Below, in pieces: positions 17,722-25,427 of a stretch of DNA of 64,000 nt. The notes beneath the pieces are model-generated. The model was not told the DNA's origin. It saw only the letters and a list, made by a program, of their open reading frames with translations, and did no database searches. Where the stretch lies: NCBI GenBank assembly GCA_036560705.1, contig DATBQR010000121.1, positions 76,579 through 140,578 on the forward strand, read 5' to 3'. Within the stretch, counting starts at the first letter, position 1; every line of letters starts with the position of its first letter. The DNA is from RBG-16-66-20 sp036560705. Its GTDB lineage: Bacteria > Pseudomonadota > Gammaproteobacteria > Burkholderiales > SG8-39. Made by a program: the position numbers and the translations under genes.

Positions 17722-18824
17722 TTGCCGAGCTCGCGCCGCAGCCACTCGTGGAAATGCACCATCGTGTCCTCCATCGGCGACTGGTACGGGCCGGCGTCGT
17801 CCAGGCCCTGCTGCCAGAGCGCGCGGCGGCCGCGATCCATGCGGCGGCAGATTTCGTCGTCCTCCAGCGCCGTTTCGACGTAGGCGGCTCTCTGCGCCTC
17901 GACGAATTCGCGCTCGAAATGGACGATTTCCTCGGGATAATAGAATTCCACCACGTTGGTGGTGAGCGTGGGCGAGCGCGGGATCAGGTTGGAGACGATC
18001 AGCACGTTCGGATACCACTCGAAGGTCAGCCCGGGAAAATAGGTGGCCCAGAGTGCGCCGTATTTCGGCGTCTTGCCGCCGAGGCGCTTCAGGCAGGCGT
18101 CCTGCCATTTGCGATAGACCGGCGTGCCGGGTGCGGTCAGGCCCTTTTTGGCCGACATCACCTGCACCGAGTTGCGCTCGCCGTAGCGCACGTGGAAGTT
18201 GCTGCAATCGGCGAAGTTGCCCAGGCCCGCGTGCAGGAAATCCACGTGGTAGACCTCGAGGTAGACCTCGACGAAGGTTTTCCAGTTGGTGGCGTAATCC
18301 GTGGTCTCCACGCGGTCGAGCACGTAGCCGGAAAAATCGAAATCCTCGCTGCAGCCGAAATCGGCCAGGTCCTTGCGCGCATCGCGCGGTCCGGTGAACA
18401 GCAGCCCGTTCCAGCGGGTCAGGGGACTCGAGTGCAGCTTCACGCAGGGATTTTCCGGAAACTGCGGCGCGCCGAGCAGCTCGCCCTTCAGGTCGTAGGT
18501 CCAGCGGTGCAGCGGGCAGACGATGTTCTGGATGTTGCCGCGCCCCTCGAGCATCAGCGATTGCCGGTGGCGGCAGACATTCGACAGCAGCTCGACGCCG
18601 CCCGCATTTTCCGAGTTCCTCACCAGCATCCTGGCGTCGTCCATCCAGCCGATGGTCTGGTAGTCGCCCACGTTCGGCACCATCAGTTCGTGGCCGGCGT
18701 AGCCCGGGCCGGCATCGAACAGAAGTTTTTTCTCGAGCGCGAAGATTTCCGGATCGAAGTACCAGCTGACCGGCAGCTGGCACTGGACCGGCCGCAGGTG
18801 GGGCGCGGGAATGAGCTTGGACAT
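17718..18824 (-). CDS. Rieske non-heme iron oxygenase, alpha-subunit type
   Basis: A 368-residue ring-hydroxylating-type oxygenase. The Rieske 2Fe-2S centre is C84-R-H86 and C103-P-L-H106. The catalytic domain has N180-W-K and E190-V-Y-H193-x4-H198, the mononuclear iron site. The bridging position between the two metal centres, usually Asp, is Glu here, a feature known from CntA/YeaW-type enzymes acting on quaternary amines. No ferredoxin or reductase gene is adjacent. It is the first gene of a two-gene operon with sseA. The substrate is unknown; aromatic and quaternary ammonium compounds are both possible. Confidence 0.82.
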   Translation of the reverse strand: MSKLIPAPHLRPVQCQLPVSWYFDPEIFALEKKLLFDAGPGYAGHELMVPNVGDYQTIGWMDDARMLVRNSENAGGVELLSNVCRHRQSLMLEGRGNIQNIVCPLHRWTYDLKGELLGAPQFPENPCVKLHSSPLTRWNGLLFTGPRDARKDLADFGCSEDFDFSGYVLDRVETTDYATNWKTFVEVYLEVYHVDFLHAGLGNFADCSNFHVRYGERNSVQVMSAKKGLTAPGTPVYRKWQDACLKRLGGKTPKYGALWATYFPGLTFEWYPNVLIVSNLIPRSPTLTTNVVEFYYPEEIVHFEREFVEAQRAAYVETALEDDEICRRMDRGRRALWQQGLDDAGPYQSPMEDTMVHFHEWLRRELGK

Positions 18825-18885
18825 TCGCTGGTTGCGCGTACGTGCCGTAAGTGCTTAAAAGCGCGGCATTTTACATGATTCGGGT

Positions 18886-18914
18886 TTGACCCTGCCGCCG
18901 CACTCGGATATGGT
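18886..18914 (+). promoter_or_regulatory. Sigma-70 promoter for xseB-ispA-dxs
   Basis: TTGACC (18886-18891, 5/6) and TATGGT (18909-18914, 4/6) are spaced by exactly 17 bp. The predicted transcript start near 18921 leaves about 6 nt before the xseB ATG at 18927, with no Shine-Dalgarno, so the first gene may be translated from an almost leaderless mRNA. Confidence 0.5.
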
Positions 18915-18926
18915 GTCCACCCCCCT

Positions 18927-19175
18927 ATGAGCAAGCAAGCGAAGCCCGCCGAACCGACCTTCGAGAAGGCCCTGGCGGAACTCGAAAGCATCGTGGCCCG
19001 CATGGAAGAGGGCGGCCTGTCGCTCGAGCAGTCGCTGGCCGCGCACAAGCGTGGCCTGGAACTGGCGAAGCAGTGCCGCGAACGTCTCGAGGCCGCGCAG
19101 CAGCAGGTCAAGGTGCTGGAAGGGGAAGTGCTCAAGCCTCTGCTGGCCGGGTCGGATGCTGGCGAGCGCGACTGA
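18927..19175 (+). CDS. xseB: Exodeoxyribonuclease VII small subunit
   Basis: An 82-residue coiled-coil-forming subunit that binds several copies per XseA in exonuclease VII. The signature FEKALAELESIVARMEEG and SLEQSLAAHKRGLEL is plain. It is first in the xseB-ispA-dxs operon, the same order as in E. coli, and its end overlaps ispA by 20 nt. Its partner xseA is at the left edge of the window, about 18 kb away and on the other strand. Confidence 0.95.
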   Translation: MSKQAKPAEPTFEKALAELESIVARMEEGGLSLEQSLAAHKRGLELAKQCRERLEAAQQQVKVLEGEVLKPLLAGSDAGERD

Positions 19176-20061
19176 GGCCGATTTCACCGCCTGGATGGGA
19201 GCGATCCAGGCGCGCGTCGAAGGCGCGCTCGCGCGCAGCCTTCCCGGCCCGCAGCACGCGCCCGCCCGCCTGCACGAGGCGATGCGCTACGCCACGCTGG
19301 AAGGCGGCAAGCGCGTCCGCCCGCTGCTGACTTTCGCGGCCGGCGAATTCGCCGGCGCCGCCGAAGGCCGGCTCGACATCGCGGCGTCGGCGGTGGAGAT
19401 GGTCCACGCTTACTCCCTGGTGCACGACGACATGCCGTGCATGGATGACGACGTGCTGCGCCGGGGCAAGCCCACCGTGCACGTCGAGTACGACCAGGCC
19501 ATGGCGCTGCTCGTCGGCGACGCCTTGCAAACGCTCGCTTTCCAGTTGCTGGCGGAAAATCCGCTCGCCGACGATCCGCGCGTGCAGCTGGAAATGGTGC
19601 GCACGCTGGCCGTCGCCGCCGGCTCGCGCGGCATGGCGGGCGGGCAGGCGATCGACCTGGAAGCGACCGGCAAACCGCTCTCCCAGACGGAACTCGAATT
19701 CATGCACGTGCGCAAGACGGGAGCGCTGATCAGCGCCGCGGTAAAGCTGGGCGCGCTGTGCGCCGGGCCCTGCCCGGCGGCGCTCGAGCAGTACGCGCAC
19801 CGCGTCGGCCTCGCGTTCCAGGTCGTCGACGACGTGCTGGATGCCGAAGCGAGCACCGCGACGCTCGGCAAGACCGCCGGCAAGGACTCGAAGCAGGGCA
19901 AGCCCACCTATGTTTCGGCGATGGGCGCCGGGCCCGCGAAGCGGTTCGCGGAGGAATTGCGCGGCGGCGCACACGCGGCGCTGGATGCGCTGGGCGGCCG
20001 CACGGGTTCCACGCTGCGCCTGCGGCAGCTCGCGGACTTCATTGTTCTGAGAAAATTCTAG
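19156..20061 (+). CDS. ispA: Farnesyl diphosphate synthase / short-chain polyprenyl synthetase
   Basis: Condenses IPP with DMAPP and GPP to farnesyl diphosphate in the cytoplasm. The 301-residue protein has the first aspartate-rich motif DDMPCMDDD preceded by YSLVH, and the second, VVDDVLDAEA, plus GGKRVRP for substrate phosphates. ATG 19156 lies inside the end of xseB; the longer upstream frame is unlike the family. It provides the precursor for undecaprenyl and ubiquinone chains and is followed directly by dxs, the first enzyme of the same route. Confidence 0.94.
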   Translation: MLASATEADFTAWMGAIQARVEGALARSLPGPQHAPARLHEAMRYATLEGGKRVRPLLTFAAGEFAGAAEGRLDIAASAVEMVHAYSLVHDDMPCMDDDVLRRGKPTVHVEYDQAMALLVGDALQTLAFQLLAENPLADDPRVQLEMVRTLAVAAGSRGMAGGQAIDLEATGKPLSQTELEFMHVRKTGALISAAVKLGALCAGPCPAALEQYAHRVGLAFQVVDDVLDAEASTATLGKTAGKDSKQGKPTYVSAMGAGPAKRFAEELRGGAHAALDALGGRTGSTLRLRQLADFIVLRKF

Positions 20062-20063
20062 CC

Positions 20064-21968
20064 ATGAGCACGATTTCCGGCGTGAGCGGGGACCTTCCGG
20101 TCGACGGCTACAATCCGTCGATGTACGAGTTGCTGAAGACGATCAACGACCCGGTCGAGTTGCGCGGGCTGGATAAAAGGCAGCTGCAGCAGCTCGCCGA
20201 CGAACTGCGCGCCTACGTGCTCGACTCGGTTTCCAAGACCGGCGGCCACCTGTCGTCCAACCTCGGCACGGTGGAACTGACGATCGCCCTGCATTACGTG
20301 TTCGATACCCCCGAGGATCGCATCGTCTGGGATGTCGGACACCAGACCTACGCCCACAAGATCCTCACCGGCCGGCGCGAACAGATGGCGAAGCTGCGGA
20401 TGGTTGACGGCATCTCCGGCTTCCCGAGGCGCAGCGAGTCGAAATACGACGCCTTCGGCACGGCCCATTCGTCGACTTCGATCTCGGCCGCGCTCGGCAT
20501 GGCCGTGGCCGCCAAGCGCAAAGGCGAGAAGCGCAGGGCGGTTGCGGTCATCGGCGACGGCGCCATGTCGGCGGGCATGGCGTTCGAGGCGCTGAACAAT
20601 GCCGGCGCGATGGACGTCGACCTGCTGGTGATCCTGAACGACAACGAGATGTCCATTTCGCGGCCGGTGGGCGCGCTGACCAACTACCTGGCGCGGCTGC
20701 TGTCCGGGCGCATGTACGACACGGCCAAGCGGGCGAGCGAACACATCCTCAAGCGCCTGCCGATCGCCTGGGAACTCGCCAGGCGCGCCGAGGAGCACGT
20801 GAAGGGCATGGTTTCGCCCTCGACGCTGTTCGAGGAGTTCGGCTTCAACTATATCGGCCCCATCGACGGCCACGATCTCGACACGCTGGTCGCCACGCTG
20901 ACCAACATCAAGAAATTGCGCGGGCCCCAGTTCCTGCACGTCCTCACGCGCAAGGGCCAGGGCTACAAGCTCGCCGAGGAAGACCCCATCACCTATCACG
21001 GTCCCGGCAAGTTCAACCCGGCCGAAGGGATCAAGAAGGCGGCTGCGGGCGGCAAGCCGGCCTACAGCCAGGTTTTCGGCGACTGGCTGTGCGACATGGC
21101 GAGGCAGGACGAGCGCCTGATCGCCATCACGCCGGCGATGCGCGAAGGTTCCGGGATGGTGCGCTTCTCGGAGGAATTCCCGGACCGCTATTTCGATGCG
21201 GCGATCGCCGAACAGCACGCGGTGACCTTCGCCGCGGGCCTCGCCTGCGAGGGGCTGAAGCCGGTGGTGGCGATCTACTCGACGTTCCTGCAGCGCGGCT
21301 ACGACCAGCTGATCCACGACGTGGCGATCCAGAACCTGCCGGTGCTGTTCGCGCTCGACCGGGGCGGCGTGGTGGGCGGTGACGGACAGACCCACAACGG
21401 GGCGTTCGACTATGCGTACCTGCGCACCGTGCCCAACCTCACCGTGATGGCGCCCGCCGACGAGAACGAATGCCGGCAGATGCTGTTCACCGGTTTCCAG
21501 ATGAATGGGCCGGCGGCGGTCAGGTATCCGCGCGGCACCGGCCCCGGGGTTGCCCTGCAGCGGGAATTTTCTTCAATTCCCGTCGGCAAGGGCGAAGTAA
21601 AAAGAGCGGGCAAAAAAATCGCGATCCTCGCTTTCGGCTCGATGGTGAAGCCGGCCCTCGATGCGGCGGAAAACCTGGATGCGACGGTCGCCAGCATGCG
21701 CTTCGTCAAACCGCTGGATACGGACCTGGTGAAGCGGCTCGCCGAAACCCACGAACTCCTGGTCACGGTGGAGGAGCATCAGATCATGGGCGGGGCAGGC
21801 AGCGCGGTGTGCGAGGCGCTGGCGGCGCTGGGCATTGAAAGGAAAGTGCTTTTGCTGGGATTGCCCGACCGGTTCATCGATCATGGCGACTCTGCCAAAC
21901 TCCTGTCGGCAGTAGGGTTGGATGCGCAAGGCATCCAAAAATCGGTTCGCTCCGTAATACCCGAGTAA
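20064..21968 (+). CDS. dxs: 1-deoxy-D-xylulose-5-phosphate synthase
   Basis: A thiamine-diphosphate enzyme that condenses pyruvate and glyceraldehyde 3-phosphate, the first step of the MEP isoprenoid pathway. The 634-residue protein has the GHLSSNLGTVELTIALHY substrate region, the ThDP motif GDGAMSAGMAFEALNN, the pyrimidine-domain EQHAVTFAAGLA and the transketolase-like C-terminus. ATG 20064, 2 nt after the ispA stop, adds 19 residues before the usual MYELL start; ATG 20121 is an alternative, and neither has a strong Shine-Dalgarno. The window also holds ispA and ispH of the same pathway. Confidence 0.95.
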   Translation: MSTISGVSGDLPVDGYNPSMYELLKTINDPVELRGLDKRQLQQLADELRAYVLDSVSKTGGHLSSNLGTVELTIALHYVFDTPEDRIVWDVGHQTYAHKILTGRREQMAKLRMVDGISGFPRRSESKYDAFGTAHSSTSISAALGMAVAAKRKGEKRRAVAVIGDGAMSAGMAFEALNNAGAMDVDLLVILNDNEMSISRPVGALTNYLARLLSGRMYDTAKRASEHILKRLPIAWELARRAEEHVKGMVSPSTLFEEFGFNYIGPIDGHDLDTLVATLTNIKKLRGPQFLHVLTRKGQGYKLAEEDPITYHGPGKFNPAEGIKKAAAGGKPAYSQVFGDWLCDMARQDERLIAITPAMREGSGMVRFSEEFPDRYFDAAIAEQHAVTFAAGLACEGLKPVVAIYSTFLQRGYDQLIHDVAIQNLPVLFALDRGGVVGGDGQTHNGAFDYAYLRTVPNLTVMAPADENECRQMLFTGFQMNGPAAVRYPRGTGPGVALQREFSSIPVGKGEVKRAGKKIAILAFGSMVKPALDAAENLDATVASMRFVKPLDTDLVKRLAETHELLVTVEEHQIMGGAGSAVCEALAALGIERKVLLLGLPDRFIDHGDSAKLLSAVGLDAQGIQKSVRSVIPE

Positions 21969-21978
21969 TTAACTCGGG
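21960..21978. repeat. Perfect 7 bp inverted repeat between dxs and folE2
   Basis: CCCGAGT-AATTA-ACTCGGG covers the dxs stop codon and ends 3 bp before the folE2 -10 hexamer. There is no T-run, so it is not a standard terminator. Its placement at about -29 to -11 relative to a predicted folE2 start would suit an operator or a weak attenuating hairpin. Confidence 0.4.
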
Positions 21979-21981
21979 AGT

Positions 21982-21987
21982 TATAAT
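21982..21987 (+). promoter_or_regulatory. -10 element 6 nt before the folE2 ATG
   Basis: Consensus TATAAT, ending 6 nt before ATG 21994. The predicted transcript start coincides with the ATG, and no correctly spaced Shine-Dalgarno exists (GGGAG is 14 nt away), so a leaderless transcript is suggested. No -35 hexamer is recognised. Confidence 0.45.
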
Positions 21988-21993
21988 CCCCTC

Positions 21994-22812
21994 ATGAACG
22001 CCAAAGACCCGCACGCCATCCCCGACGTCCAGAACGACGCCGATTCGCGCAAGCTGGCAATCGACCAGGTGGGGGTCAAGGCGATCCGCCACCCGGTACG
22101 CGTGATGGAGAGGCCCTCCGCGGAACGCGCCTCGCCGACTGTGCAGCACACCATCGCCACCTTCAACATGTACGTCGGCCTGCCGCACCAGTTCAAGGGC
22201 ACGCACATGTCGCGCTTCGTCGAGATCCTCAGCGCGCAGGAGCGCGAGCTCACCGTCGACAGTTTCAAGGCGATGCTGAAGGAGATGGTCGAGCGCCTCG
22301 AGGCCCGGGAAGGCCGCATCGAAATGCACTTCCCGTACTTCATCGAGAAGAAGGCGCCGGTGTCGGGCGTGAAGAGCCTGATGGACTACGAGGTCACTTT
22401 CATCGGCGAGATCAAGAAGGGCAAGCAATGCTTCGCGATGAAGGTGCTGGTGCCGGTGACCAGCCTGTGCCCCTGCTCGAAGAAGATTTCGGAATACGGC
22501 GCCCACAACCAGCGCTCGCACGTGACGGTGACGGCCAAGACCAGCGACTTCGTCTGGATCGAGGAAATCGTCGACCTGGTCGAGAGGCAGGCGTCGAGCG
22601 AACTCTACGGGCTGCTAAAGCGTCCGGACGAGAAGTTCGTCACCGAACGGGCCTACGACAACCCGAAATTCGTCGAGGACATGGTGCGCGACGTGGCCGC
22701 GGTCCTGAACCTGGACGAGCGCGTCACCTACTACGTGGTCGAGTCGGAGAATTTCGAGTCGATCCACAACCACTCGGCCTACGCGCTGATCGAGCGAGAC
22801 AAGCTCGCTTAG
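21994..22812 (+). CDS. folE2: GTP cyclohydrolase FolE2 (type IB)
   Basis: Converts GTP to dihydroneopterin triphosphate, the first step of folate (and queuosine) synthesis. The 272-residue protein is the FolE2/COG1469 type, with the catalytic cysteine in SLCPCSKKISEYGAHNQRS and ESIHNHSAYA near the C-terminus. FolE2 accepts several divalent metals and replaces zinc-dependent FolE in many bacteria. It follows dxs after 25 bp with its own -10. The presence of queG in this window means the cell makes or salvages queuosine, which also draws on this step. Confidence 0.96.
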   Translation: MNAKDPHAIPDVQNDADSRKLAIDQVGVKAIRHPVRVMERPSAERASPTVQHTIATFNMYVGLPHQFKGTHMSRFVEILSAQERELTVDSFKAMLKEMVERLEAREGRIEMHFPYFIEKKAPVSGVKSLMDYEVTFIGEIKKGKQCFAMKVLVPVTSLCPCSKKISEYGAHNQRSHVTVTAKTSDFVWIEEIVDLVERQASSELYGLLKRPDEKFVTERAYDNPKFVEDMVRDVAAVLNLDERVTYYVVESENFESIHNHSAYALIERDKLA

Positions 22813-22866
22813 CGAGAAGGACAGGCAGGCCGCCTAGCAGCCGGCGGTCAGGGCTGGGCCGCCTGG

Positions 22867-23502
22867 CTAGTACCGGCGGGTCAGCGTCATCGTCTGGTCT
22901 TCGCGCCGTATTTCCATGCGGTTCAGGAAGGTGTTTCCCAGCAGCGAGACATCCAGGCCCTGCTCGATCACGACGGCATCGACGCCGTGCAGCTCGATGG
23001 GGCCGACGCGGATCGTGTCGAGCCTGACGACGTACATCGGGGTCGGTCCGCCGGCGGTCTGCGTGGTGCCGCGCTGGCCCCGCTTGTAGTCGATGCCGAG
23101 CCGGGTTGCCTCGCTCGCGGGAATGGTGACGGCGGTCGCGCCGGTATCCACCACGAAACGGATGGCGCCGCCGTTGATCTGTCCCTCGGCCATGAAGTGC
23201 CCGCCGGTCCCGACGGCGAGCGTCACGCTCTGGCGCTCGGAAGCCGGCGCGCCGCTGCTGTAGAGCTGGCCGCGCGCCAGCACGCGGCGTTTGCCGTCCA
23301 CTTCGACGGTCGCGCGGTCCTTTTCGACGGCGATCAGCGTGACGCCGCCGAAGCTCTGTCCGACCTTGACCGTCTTCGGTGCGCCCGAATCGATCGACAG
23401 GATCGCGGCCGTGGACCCGAAGGTGCCGATCAGCGAGACGTCGGCGGCCGCGGCGGGAAGGCTCGCGAGCAGAGCGAGAAGCGCAATAGAATGTCGAATC
23501 AT
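22867..23502 (-). CDS. Periplasmic retropepsin-like aspartic protease (TIGR02281-type)
   Basis: A 211-residue exported protein: signal peptide ending AAA near residue 20, a small beta domain (residues 25-80, reminiscent of GspC/PilP homology regions), then a retropepsin-like fold. The active-site triplet is VVDTGATAVTI (D119-T-G). FLNRMEI near the end matches the family's second half, so it should dimerise to form one active site. Its function in betaproteobacteria is not established. Its ATG overlaps that of the divergent amidotransferase-like gene (CATG at 23500-23503). Confidence 0.78.
   Translation of the reverse strand: MIRHSIALLALLASLPAAAADVSLIGTFGSTAAILSIDSGAPKTVKVGQSFGGVTLIAVEKDRATVEVDGKRRVLARGQLYSSGAPASERQSVTLAVGTGGHFMAEGQINGGAIRFVVDTGATAVTIPASEATRLGIDYKRGQRGTTQTAGGPTPMYVVRLDTIRVGPIELHGVDAVVIEQGLDVSLLGNTFLNRMEIRREDQTMTLTRRY
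23487..23492 (+). promoter_or_regulatory. -10-like element 8 nt before the ATG at 23501
   Basis: TAGAAT followed by 8 nt and the start codon of the amidotransferase-like gene, with no Shine-Dalgarno between. It lies inside the signal-peptide codons of the divergent gene. Weak evidence, listed because the same arrangement recurs in the window. Confidence 0.25.
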
Positions 23503-24211
23503 GAAGCCGGTGGCGATTTTCAGGCACGTCCGCAGTGAAGGCCCGGCCTATTTTGCCACTTACCTCGAGCGCCGGGCGATCCCCTGGAAGCTGTTCGCGC
23601 TGGACGAGGGCCGCGCGGTGCCGAAGGACGTGCGCAAGTTCTCGGGCGTGGCGTTCATGGGCGGGCCGATGAGCGTCAACGACGACCTGCCCTGGATCAG
23701 GCCGATGCTGGAATTCGTACGCGAGGCGGTGCGCAAGGACGTGCCGGCGCTCGGGCATTGTCTCGGCGGGCAGCTGATGTCGAAGGCGCTCGGCGGCGAG
23801 GTGACCCGCGCGCGGGTCAAGGAGATCGGCTGGGGCGAAGTCGAGGTCGCCGACAACAACGTCGCGCGCGAATGGTTCGCGCCGCTGACCGCGTTCGAGT
23901 CTTTCCACTGGCACGGCGAGACCTTCAGCGTCCCGCCGGGGGCAACCCGCGTGCTCGGCAATACGCATTGCGCCAACCAGGCGTTCGCCGTCGGCAGGCA
24001 TCTCGGCTTGCAGTGCCACGTCGAGATGACCGGGGAGCTGATCCGCAGCTGGTGCAGCGGCGGCGCCGAGGAGATCCGCGGCAGCGCGGCCAGCCCGGGC
24101 GTGCAGCAACCGGCGAAAATCGAAAAGAACCTCGAAGAGCGCGTTGCCGCGCTGCATAAAGTCGCCGACCGGATCTACGACCGCTGGACCGAGGGCCTGG
24201 CCGGAAGCTAG
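23501..24211 (+). CDS. Class I glutamine amidotransferase-like protein
   Basis: A 236-residue protein with the glutaminase triad of class I amidotransferases: nucleophile C87 in GHCLGGQ, and H173 and E175 in CHVEMTGE. It resembles stand-alone proteins annotated as GMP synthase glutamine amidotransferase domain, but there is no synthetase domain or partner gene here. FMGGPMSVNDD is typical of this free-standing group, some of which act as gamma-glutamyl hydrolases. ATG 23501 is inferred from family length; the longer upstream frame is antisense to the retropepsin gene. It shares a CTAG stop with convergent yajQ. Confidence 0.85.
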   Translation: MKPVAIFRHVRSEGPAYFATYLERRAIPWKLFALDEGRAVPKDVRKFSGVAFMGGPMSVNDDLPWIRPMLEFVREAVRKDVPALGHCLGGQLMSKALGGEVTRARVKEIGWGEVEVADNNVAREWFAPLTAFESFHWHGETFSVPPGATRVLGNTHCANQAFAVGRHLGLQCHVEMTGELIRSWCSGGAEEIRGSAASPGVQQPAKIEKNLEERVAALHKVADRIYDRWTEGLAGS

Positions 24212-24693
24212 TCCCGGAAGTTGGTGAACTGCAGCGGCATGTCGGCCACCGACGTGCGCACCAGCTGGATCGCGGCCTGCAGGTCGTCCTTCTTCGCGCC
24301 GGAGATGCGCACCGCGTCGCCCTGGATGGAGGCGGCGACCTTCAGCTTCGCGTCCTTGACCAGCTTCTGGATCTGCTTGCCCTTGTCCTGGGGCACGCCG
24401 GTCTTCACCGTCACCGTGCGCTTCACCTTGTCGCCGGAAATCTTCTCCACCGCGCCGAGCTCCAGGCTGCGGATGTCGATGTTGCGCTTGGTCATGCGTC
24501 CCCGCAGCACGTCCAGCACCTGTCCCAGCTTGAACTCGTCGTCGGCGAACACCGTTAGCGCCAGCTCGGCCAGTTCGACGCGCGCGTCGGACCCCTTGAA
24601 GTCGAAGCGGTTGCCGACTTCCTTGTTGGCCTGGTCGACGGCGTTCTTTACTTCCTGCTTGTCCACCTGCGAGACGATGTCGAACGACGGCAT
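24208..24693 (-). CDS. yajQ: YajQ-family nucleotide-binding protein
   Basis: A 161-residue DUF520/YajQ protein, start MPSFDIVSQVDKQEVKNAVDQ-like and end QFTNFRD, both canonical. Family members bind nucleotides, and in Xanthomonas a YajQ homologue binds cyclic di-GMP and works with a transcription factor; whether this one does is not known. It is cytoplasmic. The gene follows the exported hypothetical by 8 nt, so the two are likely one transcript. Confidence 0.93.
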   Translation of the reverse strand: MPSFDIVSQVDKQEVKNAVDQANKEVGNRFDFKGSDARVELAELALTVFADDEFKLGQVLDVLRGRMTKRNIDIRSLELGAVEKISGDKVKRTVTVKTGVPQDKGKQIQKLVKDAKLKVAASIQGDAVRISGAKKDDLQAAIQLVRTSVADMPLQFTNFRD

Positions 24694-24701
24694 GCGCGGC
24701 C

Positions 24702-25382
24702 CTAGCGGTTCAGGCGCACCAGCTCGTCCACCCAGCGCTGGGTGATCGTTTTCAGCCAGTCGAGGTCGGCCGGGCCTTCGTACAGGGTGTAGACGGCCAG
24801 CTGCAGCGCCTTGCCGCGCACCAGGAACAGCGTGGTGGTCGAGAACAGGTACTGCGGTTTCTTTTCGTCGAACATCGTCGCGCCGGCGAGCGACGGCAGG
24901 CGCGTTCCCTGCAGCACCGACACGGCCGAGGTCTCCTTCTTCAGCTCCGCGACCAGCACCAGCTTCCCCACCGGCTGCTTGTCGAGGAACTTCACGATGT
25001 CCTTGGCTTCCACCGGCTTGCCCAGGTCGTGCAGCGAATCCGACACGAGCGAGGCGAACTGCTCGGGGGTCACGCGCTCGCGTTCCAGCACCTTCGGCGT
25101 TACCGCGATCATGTAGCGCTTCGCGTCGAGCTGGTCGCCGTTGGTGAAGCGCTTCACGTCGGCGTCCGACAGCGCGAAGATCAGGATCCGGTTGGAGGCC
25201 GAGGTGAGCGTATCGGCGAGGTCCTGCAGGCGCGGCGAAGCGAGGTCGACGGTGTCCGTGAAGCCCGGCGGGGTGTCGACCACGATGCGCTCGATGCCGA
25301 GCCGCACCGAGAACGGCGCGGCGGCGCAGTCCGGCGCCGGGATGGCGAGGAGCGCGGCGGACAGGAATGCCAGGATGCGCAT
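24702..25382 (-). CDS. Exported protein of unknown function upstream of yajQ
   Basis: Not recognised. The 226-residue product has a clear signal peptide (start MRILAFLSAALLAIP, ending near CAAA) and then a mostly soluble sequence without known motifs that I can name. The central part has alternating hydrophobic strands (ILIFALSDAD, YMIAVTPKVLE, KLVLVAELKK, TLFLVRGKALQLAVY), suggesting an alpha/beta fold. ATG 25382 is chosen; ATG 25391 adds three residues. TAGAAT lies 7 nt upstream of 25382 on the minus strand. It is divergent from argG and precedes yajQ. Confidence 0.75.
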   Translation of the reverse strand: MRILAFLSAALLAIPAPDCAAAPFSVRLGIERIVVDTPPGFTDTVDLASPRLQDLADTLTSASNRILIFALSDADVKRFTNGDQLDAKRYMIAVTPKVLERERVTPEQFASLVSDSLHDLGKPVEAKDIVKFLDKQPVGKLVLVAELKKETSAVSVLQGTRLPSLAGATMFDEKKPQYLFSTTTLFLVRGKALQLAVYTLYEGPADLDWLKTITQRWVDELVRLNR

Positions 25383-25427
25383 GGCCGCCATTCTACGTAT
25401 CATCTGCTGTTTACGGAGAGCAAGAGC

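Noticed and set aside
21975..21994. Zur-box at folE2
   Set aside because: GTTATAAT resembles the left half of a Zur site, but the right half is CCCCTC, so the required symmetry is missing; the TATAAT is better read as a -10.
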